DNA of 11,155 nt from Patescibacteria group bacterium UBA4067 (GTDB taxonomy: Bacteria > Patescibacteriota > Minisyncoccia > Minisyncoccales > Minisyncoccaceae), in the NCBI GenBank assembly GCA_002382025.1, contig DFZB01000072.1:1-11155 (forward strand), in the 5' to 3' direction. The number at the start of each line of letters is the position of its first letter. Within the stretch, counting starts at the first letter, position 1. A program made the position numbers and the translations under genes. Below are positions 1 to 5,550 of this stretch, one piece after another. The notes beneath the pieces are model-generated. The model worked only from the letters and a program-made list of their open reading frames with translations. It was not told the origin of the DNA and did not search any database.

Positions 1-531
1 GGAACATTTACTCAATATACAATGTGTCCAGAATGTGAAGGAGAAGGAGTAAAACCAGAAAAACCCTGTAATGTTTGTAATGGAGAAGGAAGGATAAAAA
101 AAGAAGAAACAATTGTTATTGAAATACCAGCGGGTGTTGACAATAATCAAATAATTAAGGTAAAAGGAAAGGGTGATGCTGGAAAAAGAGGAGGAAAACC
201 AGGAGATCTTTATGTTAGAATAATAATTGCTCCTCATAATATTTTTAAAAGAAAAGGGGATGATGTTTATTTAAAAACAAATATTTCTTTTTCTCAAGCA
301 GTTCTAGGAGATAAAATATCTATTCCTAGCCTAGAAAACAAAAATATTATTATGAAGATTCCTCAAGGCATTGAATCAGGAAAAACAATGAAAATATCTG
401 GCAAAGGAATACCTCATTTTAGAGGTATTGGTAGAGGAGACATGTTTGTTCAATTAAACATTAACACCCCTCAAAAGCTAACAAGAAAACAAAAAGAAAT
501 ACTTGAAGAATTAAAAAGAGAAGGATTATAA
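1..531 (+). CDS. dnaJ: DnaJ co-chaperone, C-terminal part (5' truncated by window)
   Basis: This is the 3' part of dnaJ, the Hsp40 co-chaperone that delivers unfolded clients to DnaK and stimulates its ATPase. The frame is open from base 1, so the J domain, the G/F region and the first zinc repeats lie upstream of the window. Two CxxCxGxG zinc repeats are visible near the start (CPECEGEG and CNVCNGEG). They are followed by the two beta-rich substrate-binding domains, with typical segments such as the IEIPAGVDNNQ stretch and, in the second domain, KIPQGIESG...GKGIP. The protein ends in a charged helix (LTRKQKEILEELKREGL). An internal ATG at base 22 lies inside the zinc region and is not the start. 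The TAA stop is directly followed, with no spacer, by the first base of a tRNA-Lys gene. Identification is firm. Confidence 0.96.
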   Translation, partial: GTFTQYTMCPECEGEGVKPEKPCNVCNGEGRIKKEETIVIEIPAGVDNNQIIKVKGKGDAGKRGGKPGDLYVRIIIAPHNIFKRKGDDVYLKTNISFSQAVLGDKISIPSLENKNIIMKIPQGIESGKTMKISGKGIPHFRGIGRGDMFVQLNINTPQKLTRKQKEILEELKREGL

Positions 532-604
532 GCCCCAATAGCTCAGTTGGTAGAGCAACAACCTTTTAAGTTGAAGGTCACAGGTTCGAGTCCTGTTTGG
601 GGCA
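532..604 (+). tRNA. tRNA-Lys (anticodon TTT)
   Basis: A full cloverleaf can be drawn. The acceptor GCCCCAA (532-538) pairs with TTGGGGC (597-603), with A604 as discriminator. The D-stem GCTC/GAGC is perfect. The anticodon stem has four good pairs plus an A-A at its top, and the loop CTTTTAA puts TTT at 565-567. The T-stem ACAGG/CCTGT closes a TTCGAGT loop. CCA is not encoded (next bases are CAT), so it must be added by a CCA-adding enzyme. The gene begins at the base after the dnaJ stop codon. Confidence 0.96.
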
Positions 605-633
605 CATTGTTTATTTTTAGTATCTTAAAAATT

Positions 634-640
634 AGGAGGT
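634..640 (+). promoter_or_regulatory. Perfect Shine-Dalgarno AGGAGGT for the 41-aa ORF
   Basis: AGGAGGT lies 7 nt upstream of a GTG codon at 648. No other gene start visible in the window has such a motif. It decides the start: the ATG at 646 is followed at once by a TGA stop, whereas GTG at 648 opens a 41-codon frame. Confidence 0.7.
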
Positions 641-647
641 GAAAAAT

Positions 648-773
648 GTGAAAAAAAGAGTTTACAGTGTTATTTTCTTTGTTCTAACAGCTCCTGTTAT
701 TTTTTTATACTTTATTATTATCGTCATACCATTACTTCTTTATAAATATTTTTCAATAAAACTTCTTGATTAA
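648..773 (+). CDS. Small hydrophobic membrane protein, 41 aa (unknown)
   Basis: I do not recognise this family. The frame starts with GTG and is preceded by a near-ideal AGGAGGT ribosome binding site. The 41-residue product has a short basic N-terminus (MKKRVYSV) and then one long hydrophobic stretch (about residues 7-31, rich in I, F, V, L) interrupted by prolines at 16 and 28. It ends in a short mixed tail (YKYFSIKLLD). This predicts a single-pass or hairpin membrane peptide with a positive-inside N-terminus. It sits between tRNA-Lys and an intrinsic terminator, so it is probably the last cistron of the dnaJ-tRNA transcript; no promoter was seen between 604 and 648. The strong Shine-Dalgarno, correct spacing, amphipathic layout and terminator 37 nt downstream support a real gene, but short hydrophobic ORFs arise by chance in AT-rich DNA. 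Confidence 0.55.
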   Translation: MKKRVYSVIFFVLTAPVIFLYFIIIVIPLLLYKYFSIKLLD

Positions 774-810
774 TAAGAAAATAATCCTAATGGATATTGT
801 TATTAAAATA

Positions 811-839
811 GACTCTATTATATTTTAGAGTCTTTTTTT
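811..839 (+). terminator. Intrinsic terminator after the small membrane ORF
   Basis: GACTCTA (811-817) pairs with TAGAGTC (826-832) around an 8-nt AT loop and is followed by seven T (833-839). This is a standard rho-independent terminator. It closes the dnaJ / tRNA-Lys / 41-aa ORF unit just before the next promoter. Confidence 0.85.
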
Positions 840-840
840 A

Positions 841-869
841 TTGACAAATAATTATTATGGGTATATACT
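841..869 (+). promoter_or_regulatory. Sigma70-type promoter for the DUF5320/DUF134 genes
   Basis: A perfect -35 box TTGACA (841-846) and a -10 box TATACT (864-869, 5/6) are separated by 17 nt. Transcription would start near 876, about 36 nt upstream of the ATG at 912. An 8-bp palindrome GTATATAC (861-868) overlaps the -10 box and could be a small operator, although it may be chance. The promoter begins 2 nt after the T-tract of the preceding terminator. Confidence 0.75.
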
Positions 870-911
870 CATAACAAAGGTCAAATAATTAACAATTAAA
901 ATTATAAATAT

Positions 912-1106
912 ATGCCAAGATTTGACGAAACTGGTCCCATGGGACAAGGTCCTGGAACTGGATGGGGAATGGGTCCTTGTGGGAGAGGAATGGCGAGAAG
1001 ATTTTATACCAAAAAAGAAGAAAAAGAAATGTTAGAAGAAGAAGCTCAATTTCTTGAAGAAGAATTAAAAGCCATTAAAGAAAAACTAGAAGAACTAAAG
1101 GACTAA
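912..1106 (+). CDS. DUF5320-type small protein
   Basis: This 64-residue protein has the layout of the DUF5320 family. The N-terminus is glycine/methionine/proline-rich (MPRFDETGPMGQGPGTGWGM, with one Cys at residue 23 in GPCGRG), and the second half is a highly charged Glu/Lys helix (about residues 34-64) that looks like a short coiled coil. The molecular function is unknown. From general knowledge, such proteins are often found in anaerobes near DUF134 regulators and NifX/NifB-like iron-molybdenum-cofactor-type proteins, and DUF134 is the next gene here, which supports the call. The start is fixed by the characteristic MPRxDxTGPMG motif; there is no Shine-Dalgarno. It is the first gene after a strong promoter and is followed by a GC-rich hairpin. 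Confidence 0.85.
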   Translation: MPRFDETGPMGQGPGTGWGMGPCGRGMARRFYTKKEEKEMLEEEAQFLEEELKAIKEKLEELKD

Positions 1107-1115
1107 ATTTATAAA

Positions 1116-1139
1116 CCCTGCCCCTAAAGTGGGGCAGGG
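1116..1139 (+). terminator. GC-rich intercistronic hairpin (terminator or attenuator)
   Basis: CCCTGCCCC (1116-1124) pairs perfectly with GGGGCAGGG (1131-1139) around a 6-nt TAAAGT loop. This is a 9-bp, almost all-GC stem in an otherwise AT-rich region. The following sequence has only a weak, displaced T run (CTTTTAT, 7 nt later), so full termination is doubtful. The stem ends 12 nt before the ATG of the DUF134 gene. It may therefore act as a partial terminator, a 3'-end stabiliser for the upstream message, or an attenuator. Confidence 0.6.
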
Positions 1140-1151
1140 AAGACCTTTTAT

Positions 1152-1439
1152 ATGAGACCTACTAAACCTAGAAAAATTTGTTTTAATCCAGGAGTAGTAT
1201 ATTTTAAACCAAGAGCTATTCCTCTTAAAGAATTGGAAGAAATAGAATTGAATATTGATGAATTGGAAGCATTACGTCTTTGTGATTTAAATAAGCTAGA
1301 ACAAGGAGAAGCAGCCCTAAAAATGAATGTATCAAGAAGTACAATTCAAAGAATAATCTCTTCAGCAAGAAAAAAGATTGCTGATGCAATAATTAATGGA
1401 AAAGCAATAAAAATAATTAAAAAAGAAGATTGTCTTTAA
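1152..1439 (+). CDS. DUF134 family helix-turn-helix protein
   Basis: This 95-residue protein matches the DUF134 family closely: an N-terminal RPTKPRKICFNPGVVYFKP motif, then IPLKELEEIELNIDELEALRLCD, then a sigma-region-4-like helix-turn-helix (EQGEAALKMNVSRSTIQRIISSARKKIADAI, about residues 55-85). The helix-turn-helix suggests a DNA-binding regulator, but regulated genes are not established for this family to my knowledge. It follows the DUF5320 gene at 45 nt, with a GC-rich hairpin in between, so read-through from the same promoter is likely; no separate promoter is evident. The family length (about 90-110 aa) is matched, so the gene is complete. The start has no Shine-Dalgarno and sits in a TAT-ATG context. 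Confidence 0.9.
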   Translation: MRPTKPRKICFNPGVVYFKPRAIPLKELEEIELNIDELEALRLCDLNKLEQGEAALKMNVSRSTIQRIISSARKKIADAIINGKAIKIIKKEDCL

Positions 1440-1458
1440 TTTTAACTTATTGTATAAT
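1430..1458 (+). promoter_or_regulatory. Candidate promoter for the cupin-to-pyrG run
   Basis: TTGTCT (1430-1435, 4/6 to the -35 consensus) overlaps the end of the DUF134 gene. A perfect TATAAT (1453-1458) follows after 17 nt. Transcription would start near 1465, giving a leader of about 22 nt before the ATG at 1487. The -10 box is strong but the -35 box is only moderate. Confidence 0.5.
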
Positions 1459-1486
1459 TAAAACATAATAATAATATAATAAAAAT

Positions 1487-1885
1487 ATGAAAGGATACGT
1501 TAATAATATTGAGAAGCTGACACTGGAGAATGAAAACTTTAGAAAGGTTCTCTACACAGCTCCTCACAGTCAATTAGTTTTAATGAGTATTGCTCCAGGA
1601 GATGATATTGGAGAAGAAGTTCATCATTTAGATCAGTTTTTAAGAATTGAAAAGGGTAAGGGAAAAGCCGTTCTAAATGATATCGAATATGCTTTAGAAG
1701 ACGGCACAGCAGTTGTTGTTCCAGCAGGAGTAAAACATAATATAATTAATGTTTCTTCAGAAGAACCATTAAAACTATACAGCATCTATAGTCCAGCTGA
1801 ACACAAAGATGGAACAATTCATACAACAAAGCAAGAAGCTTTGGAAAATGAAGAAGAATTTGACGGAAAGACAACAGAAGAGTAA
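1487..1885 (+). CDS. Cupin-domain protein
   Basis: This 132-residue single-domain cupin shows both conserved cupin motifs. Motif 1 is IGEEVHHLDQFLRIEKGKG (about residues 41-59); H46/H47, Q50 and E55 are the candidate metal ligands. Motif 2 is GTAVVVPAGVKHNIIN (about 73-88), with H84. After the barrel comes LKLYSIYSPAEHKDGTIHTTKQEA, typical of a widespread small cupin group often annotated as mannose-6-phosphate-isomerase-like. The spacing in motif 1 differs from classic HxH(x)3-4E cupins, but this is usual for that subgroup. The substrate is unknown and probably should not be inferred. It is the first gene after a candidate promoter and seems to be co-transcribed with the tRNA-Gly starting 29 nt after its stop. 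The acidic tail (ENEEEFDGKTTEE) is probably disordered. Confidence 0.88.
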   Translation: MKGYVNNIEKLTLENENFRKVLYTAPHSQLVLMSIAPGDDIGEEVHHLDQFLRIEKGKGKAVLNDIEYALEDGTAVVVPAGVKHNIINVSSEEPLKLYSIYSPAEHKDGTIHTTKQEALENEEEFDGKTTEE

Positions 1886-1890
1886 TATAT

Positions 1891-1913
1891 TACAATCCTT
1901 TTTAAGGATTGTA
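1891..1913 (+). repeat. Perfect 10-bp inverted repeat abutting tRNA-Gly
   Basis: TACAATCCTT (1891-1900) and AAGGATTGTA (1904-1913) form a perfect 10-bp stem with a TTT loop. There is no T-tract after it, so it is not a standard terminator. It ends one base before the tRNA-Gly 5' end, where it would sit in the RNase P leader of the precursor RNA. Confidence 0.7.
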
Positions 1914-1914
1914 A

Positions 1915-1988
1915 GCGAGATTGGTATAGTGGTAGAACATCTGCTTCCCAAGCAGAAGACGCCAGTTCGATTCTGGTATCTCGCTCCA
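1915..1988 (+). tRNA. tRNA-Gly (anticodon CCC), CCA encoded
   Basis: The acceptor GCGAGAT (1915-1921) pairs with ATCTCGC (1978-1984), with discriminator T1985 followed by CCA (1986-1988). The anticodon stem TCTGC/GCAGA is perfect and the loop TTCCCAA gives CCC (1947-1949), reading GGG. The T-stem GCCAG/CTGGT, with one G-T pair, closes the loop TTCGATT. The D-stem has an A-A mismatch, so its weak pairing is a mild oddity. The final A of CCA is also the A of the ATG of the next gene. No promoter was found between the cupin and the tRNA. Confidence 0.95.
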
Positions 1989-2656
1989 TGAAAGATATGG
2001 TCATAAATAATATTACTTTTGAAAGGGTTCCGGTTAAAACCCACATGATTACTTTTGGAGAAGATATGATTGAAATAATGAAAAAATATGTTTTACCTCA
2101 ATATCAAAAGGGAGATTTTGTAGCTATTTCAGAAAAAGTTGTTTCCGTGTGTCAAAATAATGTTAGACATATTTCTGATGTTAAAATTAGCTGGTTAGCT
2201 AAGTTTATTGTCAAAGGAGTTAAAAAATATCCAAATGATGTTGGCTTTTCAATGCCAGAAAAAATGCAAACAGCAATCGATATTTCAGGTTATCCTCGAA
2301 TGATATTAGCTACAATATTAGGAGGAGTTGGGAAATTATTTGGTTTACATGGAATATTTTGGATAGTAGCAGGAAATAGAGTTTCAGAAATTGATGGCTT
2401 TAATCCTGATGCAATGTATCCATACAATGAATATGTAGCCTTACCTCCCAAAGATCCAAAAGGAACTTGTGAAAAAATTGAAAAGGAATTAGGTATTCCA
2501 GCAACAATAATTGATGGAAATAATATTAATGTTGAAATAATATCAATGAGTTCTAATGTTCCTGTTGATAAAAAAATAGCCAGAGAAATCCTTTTAGACA
2601 ATCCCATGGGACAAAACGATGAACTTACTCCCTTTATACTGGTCAGAAAAAAATGA
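1988..2656 (+). CDS. CofE-like (F420-0:gamma-glutamyl ligase-related) protein, non-canonical
   Basis: This 222-residue protein belongs to the wider CofE / F420-0:gamma-glutamyl ligase-like family, often annotated as coenzyme F420-0:L-glutamate ligase or putative folate gamma-glutamate ligase. Recognisable parts are GDFVAISEKVVSV (about 42-54), the GLHGIFWIVAGNRVSEIDGF region (about 118-137), NEYVALPPKDP (about 147-157), IIDGNNINVEI (about 174-184) and DNPMGQNDELTPFILVR (about 204-220). The canonical CofE signatures (VCANAGVDxSN and the SDTxGRPWRxG-like motif) are replaced, so F420 glutamylation is doubtful, and no other F420 gene is visible. The true substrate is unknown. The annotated ATG overlaps the CCA of tRNA-Gly; an in-frame ATG at 1997 is an alternative start. 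The gene ends in an ATGA overlap with the methylthiotransferase gene. Confidence 0.8.
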   Translation: MKDMVINNITFERVPVKTHMITFGEDMIEIMKKYVLPQYQKGDFVAISEKVVSVCQNNVRHISDVKISWLAKFIVKGVKKYPNDVGFSMPEKMQTAIDISGYPRMILATILGGVGKLFGLHGIFWIVAGNRVSEIDGFNPDAMYPYNEYVALPPKDPKGTCEKIEKELGIPATIIDGNNINVEIISMSSNVPVDKKIAREILLDNPMGQNDELTPFILVRKK

Positions 2657-3894
2657 AAAATTATTATATCGAAACTTTTGGTTGCAAACTCAATCAAACT
2701 GATTCAGAAAGAATTAAAATTAAACTTAATGAAAAATATACACTAACTTCTGAAAAAGAAGCTGATTTAATTATTCTTAATACTTGTGCTGTGGTTGAAA
2801 AAACAGAAAGAAAGATACTTAAAAAAGCTCTTCAATTAAAAAACCAAGGTAAAACTGTAATTATTGCTGGTTGCTTACCTTTGATTTCTAATAAATGTAA
2901 AGAAGTTGCTCATGGAATAATAGGTCCTCAAAGTGTTGATTTAATTGAAAAAGCAATTGAAGGTAATATTTGCATTCTAAGAAAAAAGAAAAAACCAATA
3001 ATCTTTACTTCCAAAAACAACGGAACAGCTTCAGTTATTATTCCTATTTCTGAGGGCTGTGTTGGAGAATGCACTTATTGTGCTGCTCGACTAGCAAGAA
3101 AAGAATTAATGTCTTTTGAAATTAAAGACATTGTTAAATCAGTTAAAAGTGCTCTTGATTTGGGATTTAAAGAAATTCAATTAACTTCTCAAGACTTGTC
3201 TATCTATGGATTAGATAAAGGGAAATTAATGCTTCCTCAATTATTAAAAGAATTAATTAAAATTAAAGGAGATTTTAAAATAAAGCTAGGAATGATGAAT
3301 CCAGGAATAACTAAAAAAATATTAAAACCATTACTAAAAATATATGAATCAGATAAATTGTATAAATTTATACACACACCACTACAATCAGGAAGCAATG
3401 ATGTATTAAAAAAGATGAAAAGGAATTACATTGTTAATGATTTTGTTTTTATTGCTAAAGAATTTAGGAAAAAATTCAAAGACAGTATTATTGGCACTGA
3501 TATTATTGTTGGTCACCCTCAAGAAAAAGAAAGAGATTTTTTGAAAACAATGTCTGTTATTAAAAGAACAAAACCAGACATAGTTCATATCTTTAAATTC
3601 TCTAAAAGAGAGGGGACACCTGACTATGAACTAAAAGACTTGGTTGACAGAATTAAAAAAGAAAGATCAAGAAAATTAACTAAACTTTTTATTGAAATTA
3701 ATGAAAAAAGAAATAAAAAATTCATTAATAAAAAGATTGATTGTTTGATGATTAATAAAAACATGGGAAGAACTAATTCAGGTAGGGCAATTATTGTAGA
3801 CAAAGGAAAAATAGGGTATTATGAAAAAGTAAAGATTATTGATTCAAGATGGAATTATTTGATTGGAAAGGTTGTTCAAAAAAAGAAAATATGA
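2653..3894 (+). CDS. MiaB-like radical SAM methylthiotransferase, archaeal/eukaryotic MtaB (CDKAL1) type
   Basis: This 413-residue radical SAM tRNA methylthiotransferase has the three family domains. The N-terminal UPF0004 domain carries C11 (ETFGCKLNQTD), C45 (NTCAV) and C74 (AGCLP), which bind the auxiliary [4Fe-4S] cluster. The radical SAM core has the CxxxCxxC motif at C136/C140/C143. A C-terminal TRAM domain for RNA binding covers about residues 350-413. Segments such as LTSQDLSIYGLD, LGMMNPGITKK, YKFIHTPLQSGSNDVLKKM and GTDIIVGHPQE resemble the archaeal/eukaryotic branch that adds 2-methylthio to t6A37 in ANN-decoding tRNAs, rather than bacterial MiaB or YqeV. The role in t6A modification is therefore inferred from that resemblance. 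The start overlaps the previous stop (ATGA), which suggests translational coupling. Confidence 0.9.
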   Translation: MKNYYIETFGCKLNQTDSERIKIKLNEKYTLTSEKEADLIILNTCAVVEKTERKILKKALQLKNQGKTVIIAGCLPLISNKCKEVAHGIIGPQSVDLIEKAIEGNICILRKKKKPIIFTSKNNGTASVIIPISEGCVGECTYCAARLARKELMSFEIKDIVKSVKSALDLGFKEIQLTSQDLSIYGLDKGKLMLPQLLKELIKIKGDFKIKLGMMNPGITKKILKPLLKIYESDKLYKFIHTPLQSGSNDVLKKMKRNYIVNDFVFIAKEFRKKFKDSIIGTDIIVGHPQEKERDFLKTMSVIKRTKPDIVHIFKFSKREGTPDYELKDLVDRIKKERSRKLTKLFIEINEKRNKKFINKKIDCLMINKNMGRTNSGRAIIVDKGKIGYYEKVKIIDSRWNYLIGKVVQKKKI

Positions 3895-3906
3895 TATTTT
3901 AATAAT

Positions 3907-5103
3907 ATGAAAAATGAAACAAAAAATATTATTTGCATAATTTTAGTGGGTCTTGCTTTTTTTGGAGGATATTATTTTAATGCCTATATCCATAAAGCTT
4001 CTTATGAAAGAGCTTTTGATTTAGATGGAATGAAATTAAGCACCCTTAAAGATGTATATGATAAAATTATTTTTAATTTCGTTGATCCAGAAAAGATAGA
4101 TAAAGAAAAAATGACCTATGGTGCTATCTCTGGAATGGTTAAGGCTCTAGGAGATCCCTATACTGTCTTCTATAACCCAGAAGAAGCAAGAAAATTTCAA
4201 GAAGATATTTCTGGAACCTTTGAAGGAATCGGTGCTCAACTGGGAATGAAAAATAATCAATTAAAAGTAATTGCTCCCTTAAAAGGAACTCCGGCAGAAA
4301 AAGCAGGTATTCTTTCTGGTGACACAATTGTTGAAGTTGACGGAGAATCAATTATTGATTTATCTATTGATCAAGTAATATCAAAAATCAAAGGACCAAG
4401 AGGAACAAAAGTAACTTTAACTATTGTTAGGATTAAAAAAGATCAGGCACCAGAAACTAAAAAAATTGAAATAATCAGAGACATAATCAAGGTTCCAACA
4501 ATAGAGTGGAAAATAATTGAAAACAATGAGAAAAAAATAATTCACTTAACAATCTATCATTTTTCAGAAACCGTACTTGATGACTTTAAAAAAGCTGGAT
4601 ATGAAATAATAGCTATCAATCCTGATGGTATTATTCTTGATTTGAGAAATAATCCCGGAGGATTATTAGATAAAACAGTTGATATTGCTGGCTGGTTTTT
4701 AGAAAAAGGAGAAATTGTTTTGAAAGAACAAAACAAAAATCTAGATGAAAATTCATATAAAGCAAATGGAACAGCAAGTTTTGTTAATCTACCCATTGTT
4801 GTTTTAATAAACAAAGGAACTGCTTCTGCTTCTGAAATATTAACTGGTGCTTTAAAGGACAATAGAGGGTCTTTAATTATTGGTGAAACATCATTTGGCA
4901 AGGGTCTTGTTCAAAGAGTAGTTACTCTAGATGATGGATCAAGTTTAAAAATCACTACTGCTAAATGGTACACTCCTAATGGAACATTAATACAAGACAC
5001 TGGAATAAAACCAGATATTGAGGTAGAATTAACAGAGGAAGATTATAATAATGACAGAGACCCTCAACTAGACAGGGCTCTTGAAGAAATATTAAAACAA
5101 TGA
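3907..5103 (+). CDS. S41 family C-terminal processing protease (CtpA/Prc type)
   Basis: This 398-residue serine protease of the S41 family acts outside the cytoplasmic membrane. An N-terminal hydrophobic segment (about residues 8-26) is a signal anchor. The protein then has a helical region with the typical TYGAISGMVKALGDPYTVFYNPEEA motif (about 70-95), a PDZ domain (about 100-185, with GIGAQLG and LKGTPAEKAGILSGDTIVEVDG) and the protease core. The catalytic Ser is S309 in GTASASEI and the general-base Lys is K332 in SFGKGLVQ. DLRNNPGG and the C-terminal TPNGTLIQDTGIKPDIEV are also family hallmarks. The length is normal. Such proteases trim or degrade secreted and membrane proteins. The start is 12 nt after the previous stop in an AAT-ATG context, and its stop overlaps the rplI start (ATGA). 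Confidence 0.95.
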   Translation: MKNETKNIICIILVGLAFFGGYYFNAYIHKASYERAFDLDGMKLSTLKDVYDKIIFNFVDPEKIDKEKMTYGAISGMVKALGDPYTVFYNPEEARKFQEDISGTFEGIGAQLGMKNNQLKVIAPLKGTPAEKAGILSGDTIVEVDGESIIDLSIDQVISKIKGPRGTKVTLTIVRIKKDQAPETKKIEIIRDIIKVPTIEWKIIENNEKKIIHLTIYHFSETVLDDFKKAGYEIIAINPDGIILDLRNNPGGLLDKTVDIAGWFLEKGEIVLKEQNKNLDENSYKANGTASFVNLPIVVLINKGTASASEILTGALKDNRGSLIIGETSFGKGLVQRVVTLDDGSSLKITTAKWYTPNGTLIQDTGIKPDIEVELTEEDYNNDRDPQLDRALEEILKQ

Positions 5104-5549
5104 AAGTGATACTTTTAGAAAATATAGATAATTTAGGAAAAAAGAATGAAATAAAAGATGTTCCAGCTGGTTTTGCTAGAAACTTTTTGATTCCAAAAGG
5201 ATTAGTATTAATTGCTACACAAGAAAACATTAAAAAACTAGAAGAAGAAAAGAATAAAGAACAAGAAAAATCATCTAAAGAATTAGAAGAAATGGAAAAG
5301 CAAGCATCTCAATTAGATGGAATGGAAGTTGTAATTGAAATGAAAACTGGAAAAGAAGGACAATTATTTCAATCAATCAATAAACAAAAAATATCAGAAA
5401 GATTAAAAGAATTAGGGTTTGATATTAATAAAAACAATATTGACTTAAAAACCCCTATTAAAGAGTTGGGAGAATTTTCAATTAAAATTAAATTTGAGCA
5501 TAATCTTGAGGCAGAGATTAAAATTATTGTTTCTGAAGAAAAAGAATAA
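5100..5549 (+). CDS. rplI: 50S ribosomal protein bL9
   Basis: This is bL9 of the large ribosomal subunit, 149 residues and full length. The N-terminal domain is clear: MKVILLENIDNLGKKNEIKD followed by VPAGFARNFLIPKGLVLIAT, which contains the highly conserved ARNFLIPxG motif that binds 23S rRNA. A long charged helix (about residues 41-75, rich in K/E/Q) joins it to the C-terminal domain (about 76-149; GQLFQSINKQKISERL). bL9 is bacteria-specific and is reported to be absent from some CPR lineages, so its presence helps to narrow the organism. The gene overlaps the protease stop by 4 nt (ATGA) and ends 1 nt before pyrG, so it depends on upstream transcription. The usual rpsF-ssb-rpsR neighbours are not seen here. 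Confidence 0.97.
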   Translation: MKVILLENIDNLGKKNEIKDVPAGFARNFLIPKGLVLIATQENIKKLEEEKNKEQEKSSKELEEMEKQASQLDGMEVVIEMKTGKEGQLFQSINKQKISERLKELGFDINKNNIDLKTPIKELGEFSIKIKFEHNLEAEIKIIVSEEKE

Positions 5550-5550
5550 T

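Noticed and set aside
646..651. ATG-TGA at the small ORF read as a start with recoded TGA (Gly code)
   Set aside because: TGA ends several genes in clean ATGA overlaps (2654-2656, 5101-5103), so TGA is a stop here. GTG at 648 gives an open frame with a perfect Shine-Dalgarno.
774..810. Possible weak hairpin (AATCC...GGATATT) before the first terminator
   Set aside because: Only about five pairs with a bulge; not distinguishable from chance in AT-rich sequence.
1809..1991. 60-aa plus-strand ORF spanning the end of the cupin gene and the tRNA-Gly
   Set aside because: It reads through the cupin frame, the hairpin and the whole tRNA; a frame shadow with no protein features.
1775..2046. Minus-strand ORFs over the cupin/tRNA-Gly region
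   Set aside because: They read antisense through a clear tRNA. One contains the well-known spurious translation of antisense tRNA (MERDTRIELASSAWEADVLPLYQSR-like).
5494..5550. Extended start for CTP synthase adding 19 residues
   Set aside because: It lies inside rplI in another frame, and the family N-terminus (MAQYIFVGGG) begins at 5551, 1 nt after the rplI stop.
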